From assembly GCA_022711435.1 (NCBI GenBank), contig JAKLFB010000031.1, forward strand, positions 1 through 64,000: 64,000 bases of DNA. The letters are read 5' to 3'. The DNA is from Verrucomicrobiota bacterium (GTDB taxonomy: Bacteria; Verrucomicrobiota; Verrucomicrobiia; Limisphaerales; UBA1319). The notes beneath the pieces were generated by a model, which saw only the letters and a list, made by a program, of their open reading frames with translations, searched no databases and was not told the DNA's origin. Made by a program: the position numbers and the translations under genes. How positions within the stretch are numbered: the first letter of the stretch is position 1; each line of letters begins with the position of its first letter. Below are positions 37,321 through 44,906 of this stretch, piece after piece.

Positions 37321-38062
37321 TCCCGGAAATCGGCAGGATTTCCTGCCGTCCAACCCCCCGCAACTCCTCCCGGATCCCGCATTCGGCGCCCCGGACGCCG
37401 GCGGGTCCTCCCTGGGAGAGCGCCTCTACCGCTCAGCGGTCATGGCGGTGCTGGTCATCGATCGCGTCGAGGACGCCGTCCCATTGGCGCGGGCGCTGAT
37501 CGACGGCGGGATTGATTGCATGGAGCTGACCTTGCGCACGCCTGCCGCGCTCGAGGCCCTGGCGGCAATCCGCCGCGAAGCGCCCCAGATGCTGGCCGGC
37601 GTCGGAACGATCCTCACCCCCGCCCAGGTCGAGCAGGCCCAGGAGGCAGGGGCCGAATACGGCTTGGCCCCGGGATTGAACCCGCGCGTAGTCCAGGCGG
37701 CCCAAGCCCGGGGGCTGCCCTTCGCCCCGGGCGTCGCCACACCCTCGGAGCTGGAATCGGCGCTGGAGCTCGGATGCCGCCTGCTCAAATTCTTTCCAGC
37801 CGAGCCATGCGGGGGGCTCCCGTTTCTGGATGCCATGGCTGGGCCCTATGCGCACTTGGACTGCCGGTTCGTCCCGCTGGGCGGCATCACGGCCGAGCAG
37901 ATCAAGACCTACTTGCAGCATCCGCTCATCTGGATGATCGGCGGATCATGGATCGCACCGCGCCGCCTGATCCAGGAGCAGAACTGGAAAGCCATCACCA
38001 CGCGTGCCGCCGAAGCGCACCGGCTGGCCCTCGAGATTCGAAATTCGCATCATGCGCAATAA
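37280..38062 (+). CDS. eda: KDPG / KHG aldolase (2-dehydro-3-deoxy-phosphogluconate aldolase)
   Basis: It cleaves 2-keto-3-deoxy-6-phosphogluconate into pyruvate and glyceraldehyde 3-phosphate in the cytoplasm. The conserved parts are all visible: VLVIDRVEDAVPLARAL, the MELTLRTP Glu, GVGTIL, the APGLNPRVV turn, LKFFPAE with the Schiff-base Lys, and PLGGIT for phosphate binding. With the ATG at 37280 the product has 260 residues, about 50 more than usual at the N-terminus, and overlaps the GntR gene by 41 bases. A later start, such as near 37442, would cut into the first strand, so the true start lies between. It precedes the KDG kinase gene and overlaps it. Confidence 0.85.
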   Translation: MHSKTSPPEPGPRDPGNRQDFLPSNPPQLLPDPAFGAPDAGGSSLGERLYRSAVMAVLVIDRVEDAVPLARALIDGGIDCMELTLRTPAALEALAAIRREAPQMLAGVGTILTPAQVEQAQEAGAEYGLAPGLNPRVVQAAQARGLPFAPGVATPSELESALELGCRLLKFFPAEPCGGLPFLDAMAGPYAHLDCRFVPLGGITAEQIKTYLQHPLIWMIGGSWIAPRRLIQEQNWKAITTRAAEAHRLALEIRNSHHAQ

Positions 38063-39146
38063 GGTCGTCACGTTCGGCGAAATCCTGGGACGCCTGACAC
38101 CGGGCGGCGGCCTGCGGCTGATCCAGGCCTGCCCCGGCGCCTTTCAGCTCGCCCCGGCGGGATCCGAGGTCAATGTGGCCGTTTCCATCGCCTTGCTCGG
38201 CGGCCAGGCGGAGTTCGTGTCTGCCCTCCCCGACCATGCGGTCGCGCGCGCGTTCATCGCGAACATCCGCGGCCTGGGGGTTGACACGTCGCACGTTGTC
38301 CTGACCGATTCGGGCCGTCTGGGCATGTTCTTCTGCGAGCCGGGCGCCAACCAGCGGCCCAGCAAGGTGATCTACGACCGGGAAGGATCGGCCTTCAGCG
38401 CCGTTCCTGGAGACCGCTATCCGTGGGAGTCCATCTTCGAGGATGCCCGGTGGTTTCACGTCTCGGGCATCACGCTGGCGCTTTCACGGGTTGCCAGCCG
38501 GGCTGCCATCGATGCCGCGCGCGCCGCCCGGGAACGCGGCTTGACCGTCTCCTGCGACCTGAATTTCCGCAAGCAGCTCTGGAGGTGGGATCCGGAGCTG
38601 CCGCCCCGCCGCCTGGCCCAGACCACAATGCGCGAGCTGCTGGCGTCGGCGGACGTGCTCATCGGCAACGAGCAGGACGCCGAGGATGTGCTCGGGATCG
38701 GCGTGCCCCGGCTGGATGCGCCCCAGGAGCCGGATCCGGCCGATGCCTACCGCGAGGTGGCCGCTGAGATCAGCCGGCAGTTCCCCCGGCTCTCGAAAGT
38801 GGCGATCACGCTGCGCGAGAGCATCTCCGCCTCGCACAACCGCTGGGGGGGCATGCTCTACGATTGCGCGGCGCGGCAGGCCCATTTCGCCCCGTGGAAA
38901 GCCGGCGCCTATCGCCCGTACCCCATCATGCCCATCGTGGACCGCGTGGGCGCCGGCGATGCCTTCGCCGCCGGATTGATCTTCGCTCTGCTCGCCCCCG
39001 AGCTCCAGGCGCCGCCCGCAGCCCTTTCGTTCGCGGTCGCTGCATCCTGCCTGGCGCACTCCGTCGTCGGCGATTTCAATTTCTCCACCCGCGACGAGGT
39101 CGAGGCCCTGATGAACGGGTCCGAGTCCGGCCGGATTCAGCGGTGA
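38052..39146 (+). CDS. kdgK: 2-dehydro-3-deoxygluconokinase (PfkB family)
   Basis: This 364-residue sugar kinase phosphorylates KDG to KDPG, the substrate of the aldolase upstream. The PfkB features are the N-terminal GEILGRLTP, GSEVNVAVSIALLGG, CDLNFRKQLW, and the catalytic DRVGAGDAFAAGL near residue 300 with the base Asp. CDLNFRxxLW is typical of KDG kinases within PfkB. The ATG at 38052 overlaps the aldolase stop by 11 bases, so both are translated together. This pair indicates use of uronates (for example from pectin, alginate or glucuronan) rather than sialic acid. Confidence 0.86.
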   Translation: MRNKVVTFGEILGRLTPGGGLRLIQACPGAFQLAPAGSEVNVAVSIALLGGQAEFVSALPDHAVARAFIANIRGLGVDTSHVVLTDSGRLGMFFCEPGANQRPSKVIYDREGSAFSAVPGDRYPWESIFEDARWFHVSGITLALSRVASRAAIDAARAARERGLTVSCDLNFRKQLWRWDPELPPRRLAQTTMRELLASADVLIGNEQDAEDVLGIGVPRLDAPQEPDPADAYREVAAEISRQFPRLSKVAITLRESISASHNRWGGMLYDCAARQAHFAPWKAGAYRPYPIMPIVDRVGAGDAFAAGLIFALLAPELQAPPAALSFAVAASCLAHSVVGDFNFSTRDEVEALMNGSESGRIQR

Positions 39147-39171
39147 CCTCCGGCTGGCCAGGATGACCCCT

Positions 39172-40455
39172 ATGGATCCATCGATGCCTCATCCGCTGCG
39201 CCGGCTGTGGAACGGGCTTCTGCTGGTTGGCCCCGGCCTGTTTTGTATCGGGTACACCATCGGGACGGGGAGCGTGACGACCATGGCCGTGGCCGGATCC
39301 CGGTTCGGCACCCGGCTGCTCTGGGTGCTGGCCCTGAGCTGCCTGTTTTCGTGGGTGCTGATGGAAGCCTATGGCCGCTATGGGGTTGTCACCGGCCGCA
39401 CTGCCATCCATAGCTTCCGGCACGAGATCCGGCATGGGAGATGGCTGGCCCTGGGGAGCATGCTGCTGCTCATCACCGGCCAATGGTTCTGCCTTTCCGG
39501 CATCGTCGGGCTCTCGGCAAACGCCATCTACGAAGTCGTCCGCCTCGCCATGCCCGAGCTCGACCCGAGCAGCTATTGGGCGGTGCTGGGGATCGCGATC
39601 TTCATCATCGGCGTTGTGCTAGCGATGCTCTGGATCGGGAACTACAGCTGGTTCGAGAAGATCCTCGTCGTCTTTGTGACCCTGATGGGGCTGAGTTTTC
39701 TGGTGTCGATGTTCATCGTCCTGCCCTCGCCCCTCGAAATTGCCGGCGGCCTCGTGCCCGGCCTCCCGGCCGCGGAGGGATCGAAGCTGATCGCCGCGGC
39801 TTTCGTCGGCACCACCATGGCGGCGCCCACCTTCGTCGTTCGCCCCTTGCTGATGAAGGGGAAGGGATGGACTCGCGACCATGTCCGGCATCAGAGCCGC
39901 GACAGCCTGGTTTCCGCCCTGCTGATGTTCGTCATCAGCGGCGCGATCATGGTCTGTGCGACCGGCGCGCTGTTTCATTCCGGCAAGACCATCGCCAAAG
40001 TCCTCGACATGGTCTCGATCTTGGAGCCGGTGGCCGGCAAGTTCGCCGTGGCCCTTTTTCTCACCGGCACGCTGAGCGCGGGGCTTTCTTCGATCTTCCC
40101 CATCGCGATGGTGGCCCCGCTGCTCGTCGCGGACTACCAGGCCGGCGTGCTCGACACGCGCTCCCGCCGGTTTCGCGCGCTGGCGGCGGTGGCGGGCGCG
40201 CTGGGGCTCACGGTCCCCATCCTGGGCGCCAATCCCATCCTCGCGCAGGTCGCCACGCAGGTGGCTCAAGTCTTCGCCCTGCCGCCCATTATTGCGGGCA
40301 TCTTCCTCCTGGTCAACCGGCGCTCTCTGATGGGCTCTCACAAGGCCGGCTGGGCGCTGAACGCGGGGATCATCGCCGCTTTCGGGTTCTCGCTGCTGAG
40401 CGTGGGAACCACCCTGTGGGCGGTGTGGGAGAAGATCCAGGGCGCCCCCCAATGA
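39172..40455 (+). CDS. Nramp-fold membrane transporter lacking the metal-binding motifs
   Basis: This protein of about 427 residues has 11 or so hydrophobic segments and the Nramp/SLC11 opening GPGLFCIGYTIGTGSVTTM. Real metal transporters have DPGN in this first helix and MPHN in the sixth. Here the equivalents are IGTGS and a MAAPT-like segment (VGTTMAAPTFVVRP), so the manganese/iron site is missing. It sits in a KDG-pathway operon, between KDG kinase and a BNR protein, so I infer it may move a sugar acid or another organic substrate. The ATG at 39172 has AGGA eight bases upstream; the one at 39163 does not. The stop overlaps the next gene (ATGA). Confidence 0.75.
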   Translation: MDPSMPHPLRRLWNGLLLVGPGLFCIGYTIGTGSVTTMAVAGSRFGTRLLWVLALSCLFSWVLMEAYGRYGVVTGRTAIHSFRHEIRHGRWLALGSMLLLITGQWFCLSGIVGLSANAIYEVVRLAMPELDPSSYWAVLGIAIFIIGVVLAMLWIGNYSWFEKILVVFVTLMGLSFLVSMFIVLPSPLEIAGGLVPGLPAAEGSKLIAAAFVGTTMAAPTFVVRPLLMKGKGWTRDHVRHQSRDSLVSALLMFVISGAIMVCATGALFHSGKTIAKVLDMVSILEPVAGKFAVALFLTGTLSAGLSSIFPIAMVAPLLVADYQAGVLDTRSRRFRALAAVAGALGLTVPILGANPILAQVATQVAQVFALPPIIAGIFLLVNRRSLMGSHKAGWALNAGIIAAFGFSLLSVGTTLWAVWEKIQGAPQ

Positions 40456-42035
40456 AACCCATCCAGCTTATGAAACCACACGGACTGATCGCGGCGGCAT
40501 TCGCCATCGCCGCCGCCCATGCGCTGGGCGCCGGTGCAGACCGCACCGCACCGCCGATGTATTCCGGGCCTCCCCGGGCCGAATACGCGCCGACCCAGCG
40601 CGCCTTTCAGGGCATTCCCAGCCTGGCCGTCACCCCCGGAGGCCGCCTGTGGGCCACCTGGTATGCCGGGATCACGCCCGGCGAGGATCACAATAATTAC
40701 GTCGTGCTCAGCACCAGCGGCGACCAAGGCAAGACGTGGAAAGAGGTGCTGGTCGCCGATCCCGACGGGAGCGGGCCGGCCCGCGCCTTCGATCCCGAAA
40801 TCTGGCTCGGGCCCGATGGCAAGCTGCGCTGGTATTGGGCCAGCCGGATATCGGATGCCAAGACCGACCGTCTCTGGATGCGGGAGACGGCCGATCCGGA
40901 ATCGGAACACGCGGCGTGGGCCCCGCCGGCGCATGTCGCCAACGGAGTCATGATGTGCAAGCCCGTCGTTCTGTCGACCGGCGAATGGGTGCTGCCGGTC
41001 TGCACCTGGTTCTCCGAGCAGAGCTCGAAGATGGTCGTCTCCTCCAACGCTGGAAAAACCTGGTCGATCCGGGGCGGATGCACCGTGCCCGAGGCGGCGC
41101 GCACCTTCGACGAGCACATGTTCGTCGAGCGGAAGAACGGCGACATTTGGCTTGTGGCGCGCACGAAATACGGCATCGGGGAAAGCGTCTCGACCGACCG
41201 CGGCGCGACCTGGCCGGACCTCGCGCCCTCGGGCATCCCTCACCCGTCAGCCCGGTTCTTCGTCCGCCGCCTGGCCTCCGGCAATCTCCTGCTGGTCAAG
41301 CACGGCCCCCTCGACCGCCAGACCGGCCGATCGCATCTGATGGCCTTCGTCTCCCGAGACGACGGCCGCCGATGGCAGGGCGGTCTGCTCCTCGACGAGC
41401 GCTCCGGCGTCTCCTACCCGGACGGGCAGCAGGATTCGGATGGCCTGATTCGAATCATCTATGACTTTAGCCGCACGGGCGACCGGCAGATCCTGTTCGC
41501 CTCGTTTCGGGAAGAGGATGCCGCCGCCGGCAACGAGGTCACCGGCGCGGTGCGGTTGCGCCAGCTCGTCAGCCAGGGCTCCGGGGGGCGCCAGGCGCCT
41601 CGACCCGCCCCCGATGCCAATGCCGATGGCGCACCGTTCCGGACCCGGCCCCGCGGCGCGATCGAGAGCGCAGCCGCACAGCCGCGAGCCTTCGCCGCAG
41701 GCGAGAAGCTCTTCCAGGACCGCCAGTACACCCTCGCCGAATGCCCCGAGCCGCTGGCCAGCGCCGCGTTCCTCCCCATCCCCATGGACGGCAAGAAGGA
41801 GCTTCGCTGCCGCCGGGCCGGCCTCGTCTATTTTCTGACACCAGCGCCTGCCCGCAACAAAGATAGCGCTGCCCACACCCTGGTTTCTCAGGGGTTCCGG
41901 AAAGTGCGCCAGCCCGAAGTCCGCCTGTTCGATCCGGCCAATCCCGCCAACTTCTGCACCCTCTACCAAAAGGAGTGCGCCGAGGGCGAGACGATCGCGG
42001 TGGGGAAATGGGCGGTCCCGCTGTTCTTTCCATGA
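40452..42035 (+). CDS. Exported BNR-repeat sialidase-family protein with C-terminal extension
   Basis: This 527-residue protein starts with a signal peptide (GLIAAAFAIAAAHALGAGA). Asp-box repeats STSGDQGKTW, SSNAGKTW, STDRGATW and SRDDGRRW mark a sialidase-type propeller (about 45-385). The last ~130 residues form a separate Pro/Ala/Arg-rich region ending KWAVPLFFP that I do not recognise. It should act on a glycan outside the cytoplasm. The ATG overlaps the transporter stop as ATGA, so it belongs to the KDG operon and is its last gene. Two hairpins follow the stop codon. Confidence 0.8.
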   Translation: MKPIQLMKPHGLIAAAFAIAAAHALGAGADRTAPPMYSGPPRAEYAPTQRAFQGIPSLAVTPGGRLWATWYAGITPGEDHNNYVVLSTSGDQGKTWKEVLVADPDGSGPARAFDPEIWLGPDGKLRWYWASRISDAKTDRLWMRETADPESEHAAWAPPAHVANGVMMCKPVVLSTGEWVLPVCTWFSEQSSKMVVSSNAGKTWSIRGGCTVPEAARTFDEHMFVERKNGDIWLVARTKYGIGESVSTDRGATWPDLAPSGIPHPSARFFVRRLASGNLLLVKHGPLDRQTGRSHLMAFVSRDDGRRWQGGLLLDERSGVSYPDGQQDSDGLIRIIYDFSRTGDRQILFASFREEDAAAGNEVTGAVRLRQLVSQGSGGRQAPRPAPDANADGAPFRTRPRGAIESAAAQPRAFAAGEKLFQDRQYTLAECPEPLASAAFLPIPMDGKKELRCRRAGLVYFLTPAPARNKDSAAHTLVSQGFRKVRQPEVRLFDPANPANFCTLYQKECAEGETIAVGKWAVPLFFP

Positions 42036-42038
42036 ACC

Positions 42039-42058
42039 GCCCGGTGAGGGCACCGGGC
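42039..42058 (+). terminator. 7-bp hairpin just after the operon end
   Basis: GCCCGGT (42039-42045) pairs with ACCGGGC (42052-42058) around a 6-base loop, 3 bases after the stop of the BNR gene. There is no T-run, so termination is plausible but unproven. Confidence 0.38.
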
Positions 42059-42082
42059 CGAACAGTGTAGCAGGCCGGCTCC

Positions 42083-42109
42083 CCTGCCTGCCGCGGCGGC
42101 GCAGGCAGG
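42083..42109. terminator. 9-bp hairpin between convergent genes
   Basis: CCTGCCTGC (42083-42091) pairs perfectly with GCAGGCAGG (42101-42109). It lies between the convergent BNR gene and the GH43-like gene and could stop transcription from both sides. No T-run is present. Confidence 0.42.
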
Positions 42110-42215
42110 CCCGACCCGGCGTGAGCGGTTCATGGGCGTCGAGCATGGCCGACAGGCCAAGACAACTTTCCTTGAGCGGGCCCGGCGATCGGGCTGCCGG
42201 CCTCCGCCTCCGGCG

Positions 42216-43370
42216 TCAGCCTCGCAACCCCCACCCTCGCAGCACCTCGCGATCGGCAATGGTTCGTGCCACAGGCTGCGGCTGAGCCCAATCGACTTCG
42301 CCGAAGCGGAGGTGTCCGCCAGCGTGGACGCCCGCCAGCAGGGAGCGCGTCCCTTGATCGCGCACCACCTCGACGCATCCGCCCTCCGCCCAGAAACGCC
42401 AGATCGGTTCCCGGCTGAACGCGTCGATACGGTCGCTGGCCGCGGCCCAAGTGCCCGGGCCCATGCCCCGGATGGAAGCCTGGAAGATCAGGATGTAGCG
42501 CCCCCTGCGGAACGAGAGGTTGGGCGATTCGAAGCTGCCCTGGGGATGGCCGCCCCACAGACGCGCCTCGTAGCCGGATGCGGGCCCGAGGAGAATCGGG
42601 CCGTGATCTCTCCATCTCCTGAAATCGGCGGTGCTGGCCAGCGCGATGCAGGTGGCCCCCTCCCGCGTGTTGGCGGTGTACGGCATCCAGACGCGATCCC
42701 CGTGGCGAAACAGGTCGGGATCCCTGCAGCTGCAGATGTCGTCCTCGCGCCACCAAGCCCAGGCCGCCCCTTTGCACGGCGAGATCGGGTTGGCCACCCT
42801 CCGCTTCCATGTGAACAGGTCTTTGCTCGAAGCCAGGCCGATATTCTGTGAGAGATGCCGGTTCAATCCTGTGTACGCCATGATGAACTCGCCGCCATCG
42901 CGCAGGATCACCGGCGCCCACACGTGCGCCTCCTCCCACGTGCCCGGCCGAACCACCAGCGCCGGATCATGCACCTCCCATTCGAAGAAATCGGCCGTCG
43001 AGGCATGGCCGAAATAAATCTCGTGCCCCGGAAAAAACGGGGTGCCTTCCTGCAAACGGCGCTCGATGTAAAAGAAGTGGTCGCGCCCATTGTGCCGTGC
43101 CGTTGCGAAATCGGCCAGGCTGCCCCCGACGGGGCGAAAGCCCTTCCCGAGGATGTCGATGGGCGGATGCCGGTAATGCTCGAATCGCATCCGCTTCAGA
43201 TCTCTCTCGAAATTCATGATCGTCGAGCTGCCCGCAGGCGCCGCCGGCGAACCGTTCCGGGCCCAGGCCGCCGGGGCGGCCGCGGCGGCGGCGAACGCGA
43301 CGCCGGCGCGGCGCAGAAACTCGCGGCGGGTCGGCGGCAGGGACGATCGAATGGGATCAAAGGCAGTCAT
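42216..43370 (-). CDS. Tat-exported GH43/GH32-like five-bladed propeller protein
   Basis: This 384-residue protein begins with a twin-arginine signal (RREFLRRAGVAFAAAAAAPA). The rest has the repeated strands of a five-bladed beta-propeller glycosidase: GHEIYFGHASTADFFEWEVH, EEAHVWAPVILRDGGEFIM, CRDPDLF, and ESPNLSF. The acidic residues in WAPVIL/CRDPDLF/FESPNL resemble the Asp, Asp, Glu sites of GH43 and GH32-type enzymes. It should trim short side chains or oligosaccharides in the periplasm. It is transcribed toward the BNR gene and lies downstream of the XylR-type regulator gene on the same strand, with 34 bases between. Confidence 0.72.
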   Translation of the reverse strand: MTAFDPIRSSLPPTRREFLRRAGVAFAAAAAAPAAWARNGSPAAPAGSSTIMNFERDLKRMRFEHYRHPPIDILGKGFRPVGGSLADFATARHNGRDHFFYIERRLQEGTPFFPGHEIYFGHASTADFFEWEVHDPALVVRPGTWEEAHVWAPVILRDGGEFIMAYTGLNRHLSQNIGLASSKDLFTWKRRVANPISPCKGAAWAWWREDDICSCRDPDLFRHGDRVWMPYTANTREGATCIALASTADFRRWRDHGPILLGPASGYEARLWGGHPQGSFESPNLSFRRGRYILIFQASIRGMGPGTWAAASDRIDAFSREPIWRFWAEGGCVEVVRDQGTRSLLAGVHAGGHLRFGEVDWAQPQPVARTIADREVLRGWGLRG

Positions 43371-43404
43371 GGCCCCATTCGAATGACATGGTCCGCGGCC
43401 GGAG

Positions 43405-44658
43405 TCAACGGTTCGCAGAGGCCGGGCGGCGCCCGGCGGTCCGAACCACACCCTCCCCGCCGGATTCGGCCGACGACCGAAAGGCCGAAGGGGTCATGCC
43501 CGTCTTCTTGCCAAACAGGCGGTCCAGATCCCGCGAGGAATCGAATCCCGCAGCCTCGGCGATCCGCGTGATCGACCAGTCGGTCTTCCGCAGCAGCCGC
43601 TGCACGTGCTGGATCCGGACCCGGATGATTTCCTCCTTCGCCGAGGCGCCGACGGCCTTGCGGAAGCGGGCGCCGAAGCTGCTGCGCGACATCGGGACCT
43701 GCCGCAGAACATCCTCCACTCGAAGCGGCCGGGTGGCGGCATTCTTGCGAATGAACCGCACCGCCCGCGAAATCAGCTCGTCCTGAATGCCCAGGTAGTC
43801 GGACGATTCTCGCGGAGTCAATCCCTTGGTGCCAATCCGCGTCGCCGCCGGCGGCTGAAACCCGGGCTGCCGCATCATCGCATCGAGGATCGACGCCGCC
43901 CGAAAGCCCACCTGGTAAAAATCCGTTTCGATGCTGCTCAAGGGCGGGTCGGTCGATTCGCAGATCACCCGGTCATTCCAAAAACCGACGACCGCCAGAT
44001 CCCGCGGACACGTCAACCCGATCTCCTGGCCCGAATTCATCAGCACCGATGCCGTGATATCGTTGTTCGCCAGGATCCCGACCGGCGTTTCCAGCCGCGC
44101 CAGCCGCTGCTTGAAAAACTCCGCCGCCTGCCACCACGCCTTCTCCCCCCAGATGGCCACCTCGCCAATCTCGCCGACCGTCCACTCGCACAGGATGCAG
44201 GAGGAACCTCGTGCCTGGATCTGCCGCTGGAAGGCCAGCGCCCGCTCGTGCGACGGCGGAAAGACACGAGGGCCGAAGTAGGCGAACCTCTCCAGCCCAA
44301 GACCCGCCAGATGCGCCGCGGCTGTTGCGGCAATCTCCTCGTCATCCCAGAACACCTCCGGCACCCCCGGATACCGGTCATGCCAGCCGGTCGCGTTGAC
44401 CACAGGGATGCAATGCTGCCGGAAATAGGAGCTGTCGAAGACCTGGCTCTCGCCCCCCAGCAGAATCACACCGTCCCCGCGCCAATGGCGATCCAGACGG
44501 GCCGGCCGCTGGCCAAAGTGCAGATCGCTGTCAACCTCCAGAGTCCAGTGCCCCTGCTGCCGCGAATAATCGGCAATCCCATGCAGAATCTCCATCGTGT
44601 AGGCCAAGCCGGACCGCAAAGAAACAGCGACTTCAAGCGGACTTTCTTGCATGGGCAC
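43405..44658 (-). CDS. XylR-type transcriptional regulator (LacI-like sensor plus AraC helix-turn-helix)
   Basis: The 417-residue protein combines a LacI-type periplasmic-binding-like sensor (about 8-280, with GVILLGGE, TPVGILANNDITA and LAVVGFWND) and a C-terminal AraC-family DNA-binding domain (about 295-395, VLRQVPMSRSSFGARFRKAV and ITRIAEAAGFDSSRDLDRLF). This is the XylR layout, which activates sugar genes when a monosaccharide binds. It is divergent from the LamG gene at 44907, with the 20-bp motif copy C between them, so the motif may be its binding site. It could control the whole carbohydrate region. Confidence 0.88.
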   Translation of the reverse strand: MPMQESPLEVAVSLRSGLAYTMEILHGIADYSRQQGHWTLEVDSDLHFGQRPARLDRHWRGDGVILLGGESQVFDSSYFRQHCIPVVNATGWHDRYPGVPEVFWDDEEIAATAAAHLAGLGLERFAYFGPRVFPPSHERALAFQRQIQARGSSCILCEWTVGEIGEVAIWGEKAWWQAAEFFKQRLARLETPVGILANNDITASVLMNSGQEIGLTCPRDLAVVGFWNDRVICESTDPPLSSIETDFYQVGFRAASILDAMMRQPGFQPPAATRIGTKGLTPRESSDYLGIQDELISRAVRFIRKNAATRPLRVEDVLRQVPMSRSSFGARFRKAVGASAKEEIIRVRIQHVQRLLRKTDWSITRIAEAAGFDSSRDLDRLFGKKTGMTPSAFRSSAESGGEGVVRTAGRRPASANR

Positions 44659-44775
44659 TGCTGGATCGCATTTGAAACGGTATCCGTCAAATATGCAACA
44701 AGAATGTGGTCGTAATGCTATTGCCGAAACCTGACCGGCACCCTAAATAAATTAAGAATAAGCTTGAAGTGTCAA

Positions 44776-44795
44776 ACTTGTGGGATATGGTATGG
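44776..44795 (+). promoter_or_regulatory. Regulon motif copy C
   Basis: ACTTGTGGGATATGGTATGG lies 111 bases upstream of the LamG gene at 44907 and about 120 bases from the divergent XylR start. It shares with copy B an AATAAkCTTG box 13 bases upstream. The location in a divergent regulator promoter supports a binding-site role. Confidence 0.65.
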
Positions 44796-44906
44796 CACAT
44801 AACTCATGAATCGGTTTGTTGTTCACATAAATGATCTTCAAACAAGTGACTTAAGTAATGTTCTCATAATCAATTGGTTCCAACCAGTGATAAACTCACG
44901 CGCATT

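Noticed and set aside
23483..42035. Sialic acid use locus
   Set aside because: Only BNR proteins suggest it; the linked genes belong to the KDG/KDPG route.
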